A DNA stretch of 64,000 nt, taken from contig NZ_JACVWU010000001.1 in assembly GCF_014596915.1 (NCBI RefSeq), positions 186,001-250,000 on the forward strand. The letters run 5' to 3'. Of this stretch, positions 26,181 to 35,785 are shown in pieces. The position numbers and the translations under genes are program-made. The number at the start of each line of letters is the position of its first letter. Positions within the stretch are counted from its first letter, which is position 1. This DNA is from Streptomyces sp. TRM68416. GTDB lineage: Bacteria; Actinomycetota; Actinomycetes; Streptomycetales; Streptomycetaceae. A model generated the notes under the pieces. The model was given only the letters and a program-made list of their open reading frames with translations, did not search any database and had not been told where the DNA came from.

Positions 26181-27026
26181 GTGAGCACGGACTACCAGCA
26201 GGCACGGGAAGCACTCGGGGTACGGCTGCGCGAACTCCGGCTCTCCGCCCCTGACGGCCGGCTCACCGGTACACAGCTCGCCGAGCAGTCCGGGTGGAAC
26301 AAGTCCAAGGTCAGCAGACTGGAGAACGGCAGGCAGACGCCCACACCCGATGACCTGCGCAGGTGGACGGAGGCAACCGGCCGCCCCGAAGCGTATGACG
26401 AACTACTCGCGCGCCTGAGGGGCTTCGAGTCGCACATCCGCTCATGGCGGCGTCAACTGGCTTCGGGACACAAGGCGGTCCAGGACACTCACCTGAGCGC
26501 CCACGCCGACGCCTCCGTGTTCCGTGGCTGGGAGTCCTCCATGGTCTTCGGGATCCTCCAGACTCCGGACTACGCGCGGTCGGTCTTCACGAGATACGCG
26601 GAGCTTCAACGATCGCCGCGCGACACCGAGGAGGCTGTCCGGTCCCGCATGAAGCGGCAGGAGGCGCTGTACGACTCGTCGAAGCGATTCCACCTCATCC
26701 TTTGGGAAGCCGCACTTCACGCCCTGGTCTGTCCGCCGTCCGTACTCACCGCACAGCTCGATCGCCTCGCAGGAGCAATCGACCTGGACACGGTGGAGTT
26801 GGGGATCATCCCCCTGTCCGCTTCGCTCAAAATCCCCCCGGCCACCGCCTTCTGGATCTACGACGACCGCCAGGTGATCGTCGAGAACTGGCACGCGGAG
26901 TTGTGGATCGACGACGGACCCAGCGTGGACACGCATCTGCGCACCTGGAAGACGCTCCGGGAGTCCGCCGTGTACGACATTGACGCCCACCGTCTCATCC
27001 GTGCGGCACAACGGGCGCTGCACTGA
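26181..27026 (+). CDS. XRE-family regulator with DUF5753 domain
   Basis: A 281-residue regulator. The helix-turn-helix (about residues 11-65) has TQLAEQSGWNKSKVSRLENGR, a textbook XRE motif. Residues about 90-275 form the DUF5753 domain (FRGWESSMVFGILQTPDYARSV, HLILWEAALHAL, LGIIPLSASLKI). It starts at GTG 26181, 15 bp after the DUF6879 gene. It is the likely reader of the TTGCG array at 25278-25322 and so may control both itself and the divergent radical SAM cassette. Confidence 0.9.
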   Translation: MSTDYQQAREALGVRLRELRLSAPDGRLTGTQLAEQSGWNKSKVSRLENGRQTPTPDDLRRWTEATGRPEAYDELLARLRGFESHIRSWRRQLASGHKAVQDTHLSAHADASVFRGWESSMVFGILQTPDYARSVFTRYAELQRSPRDTEEAVRSRMKRQEALYDSSKRFHLILWEAALHALVCPPSVLTAQLDRLAGAIDLDTVELGIIPLSASLKIPPATAFWIYDDRQVIVENWHAELWIDDGPSVDTHLRTWKTLRESAVYDIDAHRLIRAAQRALH

Positions 27027-27140
27027 TCCGTCGGAACGACAGGCCACGCTTCATGTCGCGTCGCCCGCCCCCCCAGAAACCCTGCCGGAGCTCAATCCCG
27101 GCGTGGGACGGCGGAGTGAGACTCCGGCCCCTACGCAGGC

Positions 27141-27315
27141 TCACCGCCACCCGCTCCAACCGAGCCCACTGCCGAAACCAAGCCGCCGGCCGCCTCCCCG
27201 TCGCCGCAGCCCTCGGCCATGATGTCGATGCCGCCCGTCATACGCGGCCCCCTCCCGTTCCGTACCCGCACCACGCGCTGTCCGTCACTCCACACCCGAC
27301 AGCATCCAGCGTGAC
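27141..27315 (-). repeat. Decayed partial copy of the 21.1-21.6 kb regulator 5' region
   Basis: Bases 27141-27187 match 21140-21186 with few changes, and 27190-27315 match 21459-21583. About 270 bp of the original is missing between the two blocks. The copy spans the promoter, the first codons and an inner segment of an XRE/DUF5753 gene, in the same orientation as the intact gene. It is a direct repeat flanking the cassette at 21.6-27.1 kb and is not coding. The rest of 27027-27438 shows no gene. Confidence 0.85.
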
Positions 27316-27438
27316 CCTGATGAGGCTTCCTGAATCCGGCCAGAGATGCTCCTGCTCCTCGCTTGATTCGGTTTTGGACAGTGTGGGGAGTGTGGGGAAC
27401 AAGAGCGCGAGTGGCATGGCCTGGCAGGATTACTTCCC

Positions 27439-28257
27439 ATGAGCTCTGGCCGGTGGGGCACCCATGGGATCGAGATGACCGCGGACCGCGTGATCAAGCG
27501 GTTCGCCTCGGGGGACGATGGCCGTGCCGAGCGTGAGTGGCGGGGGCTGACGCTGCTGTCTGCTCACGCTCCGGGGCTGGTGCCTGAGCCGTGCGAAGCA
27601 GATTTTGCAGTTGAAGGTCCTGTGGTGGCGATGTCTCGCCTCGTGGGGGTCCCCCTGCGTGGAACTGCTTTGGGCAAGAGAGAACTTGAGGCACTGGTTG
27701 AGGCCCTGGCCGCGCTGTATGCGGCCGTGCCATCTGATGTGGTTCGTAAGGTTCCGCTCAGACCCGGACGGCCGAGCGAGCTCGTCGGCCATCTCGGCAT
27801 GTGGGCGGTGGAGATGCGGCCCCGGGCCGGAGGGCTGGTGAGGCGGGCCATGGATGCCGGGCTGGGCTGGGTAGCTCATTCCGGGCTTGAAGCCGACGCC
27901 TCGCAGGAGGTGCCCGAGGTGTTCGGCCCGGGCGATGGCAATCTTGCCAACTATCTGTGGGACGGAACCAGGGTCCAAGTTGTGGACTTCGAGGATTCAG
28001 GCCGCAGTGATCGTGCCTTTGAGCTGGCGGAGATCACCGAGCATGTGGGCAGTTGGGTCGAGCACCCGTTGGATGTCCCGGCGTTCTTGGGGCAGTTCGA
28101 CCTTTCTCCTGCGGAGACGGCGCGGTTGCACGAGTGCAGGAGACTGCTGGCTCTGGTCTGGCTGTTCCTGCTCGCGAGAGATGATCCGGAGCATCCCCGA
28201 AACCCTCCCGGCACTGCGGAGAAACAGGCTGGCCGCCTGCTGGAACTGCTGGAATGA
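27439..28257 (+). CDS. Aminoglycoside-phosphotransferase-fold kinase
   Basis: A 272-residue APH/choline-kinase-fold protein. The catalytic loop GPGDGNLANYLW contains D166 and N171 (the usual His before the Gly-Asp is replaced by Pro). The metal-binding DFEDSG has D183. The N-terminal lobe carries a likely ATP-binding Lys (VIKRFASG). The real substrate is unknown; these kinases act on antibiotics, sugars, nucleosides or small metabolites. ATG 27439 is used; ATG 27475 is an alternative. It stands alone between a regulator remnant and a truncated zinc-ribbon gene, so it is likely accessory. Confidence 0.82.
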   Translation: MSSGRWGTHGIEMTADRVIKRFASGDDGRAEREWRGLTLLSAHAPGLVPEPCEADFAVEGPVVAMSRLVGVPLRGTALGKRELEALVEALAALYAAVPSDVVRKVPLRPGRPSELVGHLGMWAVEMRPRAGGLVRRAMDAGLGWVAHSGLEADASQEVPEVFGPGDGNLANYLWDGTRVQVVDFEDSGRSDRAFELAEITEHVGSWVEHPLDVPAFLGQFDLSPAETARLHECRRLLALVWLFLLARDDPEHPRNPPGTAEKQAGRLLELLE

Positions 28258-28332
28258 ACGACGAGGCCCGCCGCCGGAGGGAATCCTGCCGGCCGCGGGC
28301 TCATATCGGTTCGGTGCCCGCTCAGGAACGCG

Positions 28333-28713
28333 TCAGGGCAGTCTGCGCATCGGGATGACATCCGGACCGGTGGGCATGGCGGGTCTGGCGGCTTCTGGGG
28401 TGGCCAGCAGGGCGACGATGGTCACTGGCTGCTGGCAGTGCGGGCAGTTGCGGGTCGCTGTGGGCTCCAACGGGTCGCGTTCTGCGGTGATTTGGCGGCC
28501 GGTGCCGCGTCGGTGCGGGGGTTTGGGCGGTGGCGGAAGCTCGGGCAGTGCAGGCGGTGTCTCGCCGAGGCGGCGGGCTCGTGCCTCGTCGCGTTCCTGT
28601 TCTCGTTGCCGCTCGGCGTGCCGGCGGCAGACCGGCGAGCAGTAGATCCGTGTTAGCGCTCCGCCGCATACCGCCCTAGTGCCCCCTACGTGCCGGGGTT
28701 CAGGGCATGCCTC
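28333..28713 (-). pseudogene. 5'-truncated zinc-ribbon protein gene
   Basis: Read on the minus strand in the frame ending at 28333, this encodes [28 protein letters not shown], an Arg/Glu/Pro-rich linker and a C-terminal CPHCQQPV. This is a typical Streptomyces small zinc-binding protein. There is no in-frame start: a TAG lies at 28714-28716, immediately before the first recognisable cysteine. The 5' end therefore seems to have been lost, and the break lies ~95 bp before the type ISP gene. The frame has good codon usage. Alternatively it starts at an unconventional codon. Confidence 0.6.
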
Positions 28714-28808
28714 CTATCAGCCCACATGTATCTGTGTTTGCCGCTTGCCATGTCATGGGCATTCTGTATGGGTCTGATCACCTGCGTGGGTGCGGCCTTG
28801 GGGGGCGG

Positions 28809-31800
28809 ATGTCACGAGGGGACGTCTCGACGGGAAAAGGCACCACCAGATCGGTCGCAGACCTCGTCGCGCAGTTCGGGCAGGAGGTCAGAGCAAAGCG
28901 GCAAGGTCCGGCAGGGGCGGACAGCGGCAAAGAGGAGAGCCTCACCGCACCGGTGGAGCATCTGCTGCGCGGCATGGCCTTGCGGCAACGGCTCAAACTC
29001 ATCGCCCACGGTCAGACTCGCGTCAAGAAGCTCAGGATCCGCCCTGACTTCGCCATCAGCTGCGGCGGCAGGACTATCGGGCACGTCGAGCTGAAGCAGC
29101 CGGGGAGAGGGGTCGACCCGGAGAAGTGGTCCGCGAAGAGCCACGACCGTAAGCAGTGGGGGAAGATCAAGGCCCTCCACAACGTCCTGTACACCGACGG
29201 ATATCAGTGGGCGGTCTACCGCTTCGGCGAGCGAGTCGGCCCTGTCGGACGCCTCGTCGGAGATCTGGAGTCCGGGAGTCGGAGTCGGCAACTCGTCGTC
29301 GCGGACTCCGGGTTCGAGCGCGCCCTCACGCACTTCTTCTTACCGGCGCCCATCGTCCACGGCAGCATCGACGAACTGGTCAAGCGCATCGCGGGAATCT
29401 GCGCCCTGCTGCGCGACGAGGTCACCGAACGTCTCACCCGCGAGGAAAGTGGAGAGGCCGATGCGGCGTTCTCGATCCTGGCCGGGAACTGGAAGGATCT
29501 GCTCTTTCCCGACGCCCGTCCAGAGGAGTTCGCGGACCATTACAGCCAGACGCTCACCTTCGCCGTCCTGCTGGCCCGCCTCCATCACATCGACCTGGAC
29601 AAGCTCTCCCTCCCCGATGTCGCGACCCGATTGGGTAAACGCCACTCCCTGATGGGCAAGGCGCTGGCGGTACTGACGGACGACGCCCTCGACGACCTAC
29701 GAGGGATCATCGATCCGCTGATCGACGTGATGTCCGCCGTCGACCCCGAGATGTTCAAGGACGAGACAGGAGACGCCTACCTCCACCTGTACGAGGGCTT
29801 TCTCAGCGCCTACGACCCGGAACTGCGGCGGCGGACGGGGACGTACTACACACCCGGCGAAGCCGTCCGTTTCATGGTGCGGTTCACCGACGAGGTGCTG
29901 CGTGACCGACTCGGCCAGGAAGACGGGTACGGAAGCCAGGACGTCACCGTGGTCGATCCGGCCATGGGTACCGGAACCTTCCTCATCAACATCATCGACC
30001 ACGTGGCCAAGAACTTCGCGCTGAAGCACGGCAGGCACCTCAAACCCGGACTTCTGCGGGAACTCTCGAAGCGGATCGTCGGGCTGGAGAAACAGACCGG
30101 GCCGTATGCGGTGGCCGAACTCCGTGTGCACCATGCCTTCCAGGCCCACGAGACCGATGTGACACGTCACCCACCAAGGCTTCTGGTTGCCGACACGCTC
30201 GACGATCCAGCCGTCGAGCACCACTTGGGGCTGATGTACGAGGCGATCGCCCGACACCGCCGTATGGCCAACAAGGTCAAAGCGGACGAGAAAGTCATGG
30301 TGGTCATCGGAAACCCGCCCTATCTGCGGGGCGCGAAGCAGTCAGGTGTCGGACGGTGGGTCACCGAAGGCAATCCGAACGACCAAGGCCCGATCCTCGC
30401 GCGCTTCCACCCGGAGGACAACGGCCGCATCGGCTACGCCCTGGACAACCTCTACGTGTATTTCTGGGCGTGGTCCACCTGGAAGGTCTTCGACCAGGTG
30501 ACAGCTTCGGGCACGCCGAAAGCGCCGAGCGGAATCGTCGCCCTCATCACCAACTCCGGCTTTCTGGACAGTAAGGGCGCGGCCGGCATGCGCCACTACT
30601 TACGCGAGGCGGCCGACGAGGGCTGGGTCATCGGCCTCTCCCCCGAGGGTCCTTACCCCGACCCACGGACCCGTGTCTTCCAGGACGTGAAGCGCGAGGT
30701 CTGTATCGCCGTATTCGTCCGCCGGGGGTCGCCGGACCCGCAGCATCCGGCACGCATATGGCGACTCGACGTACCGGCGGGAACACGGGAGGAGAAGTTC
30801 GACTGGCTGGAGGAACTGGGGATCGAGGGCCATCACGAGGGCACTCCCTGGCAGCTGTGTCCGACGCAGTGGACTGCTCCCTTTCAGATCACTGCGGGTG
30901 CTGAGTGGGCGGCCATGCCCACCGTGGACGTGTTGCTTCCGTGGATGACGTCCGGCAACAAGAACAACCGCAGTTGGCCCGTCTCGCCCAGCCAGGACGT
31001 ACTGCGAATGCGTTGGCGCGTGCTCGTGCAAGCTCGGGCAGCGGACAAAGCGGCTCTGCTGAAACAGACCCGAGACCGCCGACCGGACAAACCGGAACCA
31101 CCACTGCCGGGCCAGCAGGAAAGGGGCAGTCTTGCCGAGGAAAAGGAAACGGAGCCGACCATCGTCCCGTACGGACGGATGACCCTCGACCGGCAGCACC
31201 TCATCGCGGACCGCAGGGTGATCGACTATCCGCGACCAGCCTTGTGGTTCGCCCACAACGACCGCCGTCAGATCTATCTGTCCGAACTGCACACGGAGTC
31301 AGGCCGCTCCGGACCGGCAGTGAGCTTCACCGCCCTCATACCCGACATGCATCATTTCAAGGGCACGGAAGGCGGCCGCATCGCACCCCTCTACCGCCAC
31401 CCCCACCTCCCCGAACCGAACGTGACACCCGGACTGCTACAACTGCTCACCAAAATGCATGGAGTGCCGGTTACCGCCGAAGACCTCTTCGCGTACATCG
31501 CAGGGATAGCCGGCCACAGCGGCTACACCCGCCGTTTCGCCACGTACCTGGCCGAACGGGGCGCCCGCATCCCCCTGACGCGTGACTCGGCGTTATGGGC
31601 AGATGTGGTGGAAGTCGGTCGTCGCACGATATGGATCCACACCTACGGCCGACGCTTCGCTTCTCACCACCGCGACAGCGCATCCGATTCGACTCCGAGA
31701 CTGCCCCTGGCAGAGCGACCCGAATGTGACCGCGAGATCGGAGAGGACGCCGGGCTGCCGGACAGCATCTCCTACGACGTGACGACGCGAATTCTCACCG

Positions 31801-32195
31801 TGGGCACCGGCTCCATACGCAATGTGGCGCCGGAAGTCTGGGAGTACCGGATCGGCGGCGTGCAGGTGATCCGCAAGTGGTTCAGTTTCCGCAAGCTCAA
31901 ACCGGATGTGGAACGGCAGACCCCGTTGAACGACATCCTGCCCCCGACCTGGACTTCCCAATGGACCGTCGACCTGCTGGACCTCATCAACGCGCTCGGG
32001 CTCCTCGTAGCTCTTGAGCCCCGACAGGCCCGGCTCCTGGACTCGGTGAGCAACGGCCCGCTCATCACCACCGACGACCTCCGCCACGAGGGCATCCTGC
32101 CCGTGCCCACCTACGCGACGAAGGAACCGAGGCCGCCGCGGCAGTCTCGACGCACCCCCGGCCCTGGTCAAGAGGCCCTCGACTTCCCGAACTGA
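28809..32195 (+). CDS. Type ISP/IIG-like restriction-modification enzyme without helicase
   Basis: A 1128-residue single-chain R-M protein. The N-terminal nuclease has a PD-(D/E)xK core, with RPDFAIS (D80) and HVELKQPG (E94, K96). The central N6-adenine methylase has DPAMGTGTF (D383) and NPPY (502-505). The C-terminal ~450 residues resemble the type ISP target-recognition region. Type ISP enzymes such as LlaBIII are ~1570 residues with a translocase between nuclease and methylase. Here the ~290 residues between them show no Walker A or DEAH, so cleavage is probably IIG-like. I chose ATG 28809, preceded by GGGGGG. Self DNA is protected by its own methylation; incoming unmodified DNA would be cut. 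Confidence 0.85.
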   Translation: MSRGDVSTGKGTTRSVADLVAQFGQEVRAKRQGPAGADSGKEESLTAPVEHLLRGMALRQRLKLIAHGQTRVKKLRIRPDFAISCGGRTIGHVELKQPGRGVDPEKWSAKSHDRKQWGKIKALHNVLYTDGYQWAVYRFGERVGPVGRLVGDLESGSRSRQLVVADSGFERALTHFFLPAPIVHGSIDELVKRIAGICALLRDEVTERLTREESGEADAAFSILAGNWKDLLFPDARPEEFADHYSQTLTFAVLLARLHHIDLDKLSLPDVATRLGKRHSLMGKALAVLTDDALDDLRGIIDPLIDVMSAVDPEMFKDETGDAYLHLYEGFLSAYDPELRRRTGTYYTPGEAVRFMVRFTDEVLRDRLGQEDGYGSQDVTVVDPAMGTGTFLINIIDHVAKNFALKHGRHLKPGLLRELSKRIVGLEKQTGPYAVAELRVHHAFQAHETDVTRHPPRLLVADTLDDPAVEHHLGLMYEAIARHRRMANKVKADEKVMVVIGNPPYLRGAKQSGVGRWVTEGNPNDQGPILARFHPEDNGRIGYALDNLYVYFWAWSTWKVFDQVTASGTPKAPSGIVALITNSGFLDSKGAAGMRHYLREAADEGWVIGLSPEGPYPDPRTRVFQDVKREVCIAVFVRRGSPDPQHPARIWRLDVPAGTREEKFDWLEELGIEGHHEGTPWQLCPTQWTAPFQITAGAEWAAMPTVDVLLPWMTSGNKNNRSWPVSPSQDVLRMRWRVLVQARAADKAALLKQTRDRRPDKPEPPLPGQQERGSLAEEKETEPTIVPYGRMTLDRQHLIADRRVIDYPRPALWFAHNDRRQIYLSELHTESGRSGPAVSFTALIPDMHHFKGTEGGRIAPLYRHPHLPEPNVTPGLLQLLTKMHGVPVTAEDLFAYIAGIAGHSGYTRRFATYLAERGARIPLTRDSALWADVVEVGRRTIWIHTYGRRFASHHRDSASDSTPRLPLAERPECDREIGEDAGLPDSISYDVTTRILTVGTGSIRNVAPEVWEYRIGGVQVIRKWFSFRKLKPDVERQTPLNDILPPTWTSQWTVDLLDLINALGLLVALEPRQARLLDSVSNGPLITTDDLRHEGILPVPTYATKEPRPPRQSRRTPGPGQEALDFPN

Positions 32196-32293
32196 CCAAC
32201 CAGCTCAGGACCCGAGGCGGCGGGGCGGGTGTTCATGCGGGCATCGGACGGCACGTAAGCGGCCCGCGAAGCCACGTTGTTACTCTCCCCGCC

Positions 32294-32557
32294 ATGCCTC
32301 ATACAGCAGCACGGGAGATGCGCTCTCCGATCCTGTCGATCCACCCGTACGTGCCGGCCGTTGAACAACAGGGGGATGTGATCTGCTCGATGGCGTCGCG
32401 CGGCGAGTGCGACCACAAGCTCGTCGCGGAAGTACGCCCCGAGTTCAGCGATGGCACCTCTCCCCGCTGGCGGGTGTGCGGCGAGTGGCTGACCAGCCAC
32501 CCGTCAGCCATCGCCCACATCACCACGAACGGCTTCCAGGAGCCCGTCGTCCCCTGA
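32294..32557 (+). CDS. Small hypothetical protein
   Basis: An 87-residue reading frame with acceptable Streptomyces codon bias, starting at ATG 32294. A shorter form could start at an internal ATG. It has two Cys (ICSMASRGECDH) and a WRVCGEWL segment but no family I recognise. It lies 98 bp after the type ISP gene and converges with the next small gene. Confidence 0.5.
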   Translation: MPHTAAREMRSPILSIHPYVPAVEQQGDVICSMASRGECDHKLVAEVRPEFSDGTSPRWRVCGEWLTSHPSAIAHITTNGFQEPVVP

Positions 32558-32587
32558 CCGGCCGGTGCCGCACCGCTGCGACGGCGA

Positions 32588-32815
32588 CTACGCCGGCCGA
32601 TACACGGCCTGATCCGGGTCCGGCCGCACGATCAGACCGTCCTTGGCAAGCTCGCGCAGGTTGTGGCGGGCTTCCTTACCCGCGGCTTCGTCGCTCACCG
32701 GCTGATACCCGGCAACTCGTAGAGCCAGTACGGCACGTTCCGTGTCCCAGGTGCCACCCAGCGCCTGGATCACCGCGGCGAGCGCCTGCTTGTGCGTCAG
32801 CGGCTTCTCAGTCAT
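32588..32815 (-). CDS. Small winged-helix-like hypothetical protein
   Basis: A 75-residue protein starting at ATG 32815. It reads like a small winged helix: a helix HKQALAAVIQAL, a second helix ERAVLALRVAGY, a recognition-type helix KEARHNLRELAKDGL, then a short strand pair ending in VYRPA. It may bind DNA, but no family is recognised. The 167 bases upstream of it (to the PIN gene end) hold no clear feature. Confidence 0.6.
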   Translation of the reverse strand: MTEKPLTHKQALAAVIQALGGTWDTERAVLALRVAGYQPVSDEAAGKEARHNLRELAKDGLIVRPDPDQAVYRPA

Positions 32816-32982
32816 CTCACCCTCCCCTTCGAAGACCGCCACAGCATGGCACGCAACGGCAGGGCTCCTGCCGGGCGGTCCGACTCTGAGAACGAACCGG
32901 GCCTCACCGGCGATCTGACCTGCTGAACGTCACTGCGCGCGGGTCGCCGTGCAGGGGCTCGGGGATCACGCGCGTACCCCCC

Positions 32983-33528
32983 TCAGCACAGCAGATCCCC
33001 CGCTCGGCGTGGAATGCCCCGTAGGTGGCGCCCGGCTTGCTCCATGCCCAGGAGGAGACGATGGCCGTCCTCGGCCGTGACCAGACCGCCTACGGCGGCT
33101 TCACGCATCATGTCGACGCTGTCCTTCACACAGATGCCCTTGCGGTGCGCGTACCGGCCCGCTTCGCCGTCGTCCGTGATCCACACCGAGTCGGCGAAAC
33201 CGCTGCGATGCTCGATGACGACCAGGGTCTCTGCCTCGCCCAGGTGTTGCAGCGGACGGGTCGGGGAGCCCGCGAAGACGACTCGGCGGACACGGTCGAC
33301 CAAGGCGGTTTCGGCGGGATCGTCGATCTCGATGGGATCACCGAGCCAGCCATCGACCGGCACCTGGTGCAGCTTCGGCCAGAACCGCGCAGACTGCTCG
33401 GCCTCGGCGGCCACGGCCTGTGTCCAACGGCCCCGACCGTCAAGCACCTTCTCCAGGAGACTCAGCCGGTCGACCGAGGCGAAGTTGCACAGCACGGTGT
33501 TGTCGGGGAACCAGCAGTGGCGCGTCAT
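32983..33528 (-). CDS. PIN-domain protein, probable toxin/RNase
   Basis: A 181-residue PIN-like protein. The first acidic residue is D9 (FPDNTVLCNFA), followed by a Glu pair in HLGEAETLVVI (98-100) and D119/D120 in WITDDGEA. That is the spacing expected of PIN nuclease sites. It overlaps the upstream XRE-ImmA gene by four bases (ATGA), an arrangement typical of toxin-antitoxin pairs. PIN toxins cleave RNA, often tRNA or rRNA. Its regulator would be the co-encoded XRE-peptidase protein. Confidence 0.8.
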   Translation of the reverse strand: MTRHCWFPDNTVLCNFASVDRLSLLEKVLDGRGRWTQAVAAEAEQSARFWPKLHQVPVDGWLGDPIEIDDPAETALVDRVRRVVFAGSPTRPLQHLGEAETLVVIEHRSGFADSVWITDDGEAGRYAHRKGICVKDSVDMMREAAVGGLVTAEDGHRLLLGMEQAGRHLRGIPRRAGDLLC

Positions 33529-34706
33529 GGCTGGAAGACCAGGTCCCCTTCGTCCATGTCACTGCCGGACGGCACATCCTCCGGCGGAGCCGGTTCGGGT
33601 TCCAGCAATTCCCGCATTCTGTCCACGTCCTGGCCCGTGTAGGCGGCCAGCGGGCGCAGTGTCGTGTCCCCCGCGAGGTAGGCCTCGTAGAGCAACTGAG
33701 CGGGACGGAAAGGCAGTCGTCTGGCCAGCGACCACGTCTTGCGAGCCTCGAACAGATCGCTCTGTCCGGTCAGCCAATGACAGTCCTGCGTCGTGAGTCC
33801 GCGCAGCCTGTCCGCTGTCTCCGAGGTGATCAGGCCCAACTGCGTGAGCCGTGCCGCGAGAGCACTGGGGGACACCTGGAAGTGCACGACCATTGAGGTG
33901 AGCTGCTCGTCGGTGATGCCCTTCTCCCCTGTCCACGAAGCGATCTCACTGCGCGGCATCAGGAAGTGAGCGGCGAACACATTGGCCCGCACCTCGGTCA
34001 GGTCTTTCTGGCGTCCGGGCGACAGATGGGTCTCTGTCAGCAGATCCTGGGCGTCCCTGGCAAGGATGTGACCGAACTCGTGGGCGAGGGTGAAGCGCTG
34101 GCGGGTCGGCACCTTCGTCCGGGCGATCATGATGAGCCGGAACCCGTCCGCCTGCCAGGCCGCGCCGTCGATTCCGTCCGGCAGCCCGAGCTTCGCGACG
34201 TCGATGCCGAAGGCACGCTCCAAAGCGTGCACCAGATCGGCCGTGCCCAGATCGCTGACGGTCGGTGAGCCTGCGGCGGCGAGTGCGGCAAGGGCGTCCT
34301 CCGCGAGAGCCGCACCCTGGTCGACGTAACGCTTCAAGTCCGCGCGGACGCCAGGCAGTTCGGGCAGTCGCGGCGAAAGACCCAGTAGGTCGATCACTTC
34401 GTGCGCCGTGGTGAACCTCTCGACGAGATCCTTGAGCTGACTGCGCCCCCGCTCGTCCACCGACGAGGCGCTGGTGCGGGCCGCGACGTCGGGGCGCAAC
34501 GGTTCGCGACCGGTCAGCAGCCAGTCGACCGTGGTGCCGCCGAAATCCGCGATCCGGGCGAGGTCGTACGAGGTGAACCTGCGGACGCCACTGAGAGATT
34601 TCGACAGCTTGTCAGGCGACAACCCGACGACCTCGGCGAACGCCGCTTGGCTGATCGAGGCCGCCGTCATGACCTTGCGTACACGATCGATTACGGACTC
34701 ACTCAT
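33525..34706 (-). CDS. XRE helix-turn-helix fused to ImmA/IrrE metallopeptidase
   Basis: A 393-residue protein. An N-terminal XRE helix-turn-helix (about residues 8-60, SQAAFAEVVGLSPDKLSKSL) is followed by an ImmA/IrrE (COG2856) zinc peptidase. Its HEFGH motif has H209, E210 and H213, and a third ligand candidate is E238 in the downstream EVRANVFAAHFLMP helix. The last ~110 residues are unassigned and acidic at the end. I chose ATG 34706. These fusions sense stress or phage and relieve repression by proteolysis. Translational coupling with the PIN gene makes it the probable antitoxin/regulator. Confidence 0.87.
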   Translation of the reverse strand: MSESVIDRVRKVMTAASISQAAFAEVVGLSPDKLSKSLSGVRRFTSYDLARIADFGGTTVDWLLTGREPLRPDVAARTSASSVDERGRSQLKDLVERFTTAHEVIDLLGLSPRLPELPGVRADLKRYVDQGAALAEDALAALAAAGSPTVSDLGTADLVHALERAFGIDVAKLGLPDGIDGAAWQADGFRLIMIARTKVPTRQRFTLAHEFGHILARDAQDLLTETHLSPGRQKDLTEVRANVFAAHFLMPRSEIASWTGEKGITDEQLTSMVVHFQVSPSALAARLTQLGLITSETADRLRGLTTQDCHWLTGQSDLFEARKTWSLARRLPFRPAQLLYEAYLAGDTTLRPLAAYTGQDVDRMRELLEPEPAPPEDVPSGSDMDEGDLVFQP

Positions 34707-34827
34707 AGGTTCACAGTAGGGGTGAGTTGCGAAAATCGCAACGCGCAGGGCGGTGATCGGTTCACCACGCCGCGTCCCTACTTCTGGGCGATGGCGCCAG
34801 GGCGAGTTTCGAAGTAGTTTCAAAGTC

Positions 34828-35307
34828 ATGAGTGCCGAGAGTGCAGCCGTGAACTTCTCCGAGCTGGTGAACAAGAACAAGCAGACGCTTGCCCGGCTCC
34901 AGGAATCGCCGAGACTGCTCCTGCACCGCAGAGACGGTGAGGATCTGGTCCTCACTACTGCCGCCCGGGCCGAGCAGGACCAGACCGTGGTGTCGGCAGC
35001 CACCCGGATGCTGGCCGCGATGGCTCGCCGGGAGCCCGGCAGCATGGAACTGCTCCTCGACATACTGCCGGACGCGTTCCCCTGGGTCCGCTTCCTGCCC
35101 GAGCCCGATCTCCACGCCTTCGCCGTCGAACTCGTCGACACCATGCGAGCCGCCGACTCCGTCGGCAACAGTGCGTCCATCGCCCAGCTGCTCATCGCCT
35201 GGCAGCACACCGCCGAGGTCTACTCCGACCCCGAACTGCTGGCCGCGCTGACCAGGGATCACGGCGAGGACTACGGCCCGGCACCAGACCCTCGGGACGT
35301 CACATGA
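34828..35307 (+). CDS. Phd/YefM-like antitoxin with extended C-terminus
   Basis: A 159-residue protein starting at ATG 34828. Residues 1-55 match the Phd/YefM fold (VNFSELVNKNK, LHRRDGEDLVLTTA). The rest is a helical extension (DILPDAFPWVRFLP and onward) that probably masks the toxin. The next gene overlaps by four bases (ATGA). It is divergent from the XRE-ImmA gene across 121 bp, so the two modules may share a regulatory region. Such antitoxins bind their own promoter. Confidence 0.78.
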   Translation: MSAESAAVNFSELVNKNKQTLARLQESPRLLLHRRDGEDLVLTTAARAEQDQTVVSAATRMLAAMARREPGSMELLLDILPDAFPWVRFLPEPDLHAFAVELVDTMRAADSVGNSASIAQLLIAWQHTAEVYSDPELLAALTRDHGEDYGPAPDPRDVT

Positions 35308-35663
35308 CCGCGGGCCGCGGCGACCGCGCCGCACCTCCAGCACCGGACGGCCACTGGGAAGTCCGCTTCTCCGACGCGGCCTCGGCCAAGGGCTGGGAGA
35401 GCCTCGCTCAGCAGGCCCGCGAGAACACCTACCGCGCCTGGATCACTATGCGCACCGCCCCCAGACCGGCCACCGAGACACCCCGGCACCACCGTCTCAA
35501 GGGCGGCCTGGCGCATGGCACCCACCGCGGGCAGACCTGCGAGCAGTGGCAGATCGAGGTGACCGGCGCCGGCCGAATCTGGTACCTCCTCGACACCGTC
35601 CGGGAGACTTGCTGGATCACCTTCGCAAGTACGGGGCACCCGCGAGCCACAGACCGACGCTGA
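35304..35663 (+). CDS. RelE/ParE-superfamily toxin
   Basis: A 119-residue protein with the RelE/ParE layout: an N-terminal helix pair (SDAASAKGWESLAQQARENTY), then HRLKGGLAHG, QWQIEVTGAGRIWYLLD and a last strand CWITFASTGHPR. Basic residues (K, R, H) needed for mRNA cleavage or gyrase binding are present. It is co-translated with the Phd-like gene. A strong hairpin (35681-35724) follows 18 bp downstream. Confidence 0.78.
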   Translation: MTAGRGDRAAPPAPDGHWEVRFSDAASAKGWESLAQQARENTYRAWITMRTAPRPATETPRHHRLKGGLAHGTHRGQTCEQWQIEVTGAGRIWYLLDTVRETCWITFASTGHPRATDRR

Positions 35664-35680
35664 CCCGGGACAGCCGGGTG

Positions 35681-35724
35681 GGGGCGGAACAGGACGGCGA
35701 GGAGCGACCTCCTTGTTCCGCCCC
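35681..35724 (+). terminator. Hairpin after the toxin-antitoxin pair
   Basis: GGGGCGGAACA pairs perfectly with TGTTCCGCCCC (11 bp), extended by GGA/TCC after a one-base bulge, around a central loop. It lies 18 bp after the toxin stop and has no U-run. Confidence 0.65.
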
Positions 35725-35785
35725 TTGGCCGTTCAACGTGGCCGGTACACCGATATGACGAACTCCTGCGGTTCGAGGTTCTTGT

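Noticed and set aside
28707..28808. Start of the type ISP gene at 28707
   Set aside because: The 34 extra residues have poor codon bias and overlap the zinc-ribbon relic; ATG 28809 has a G-rich ribosome-binding site.
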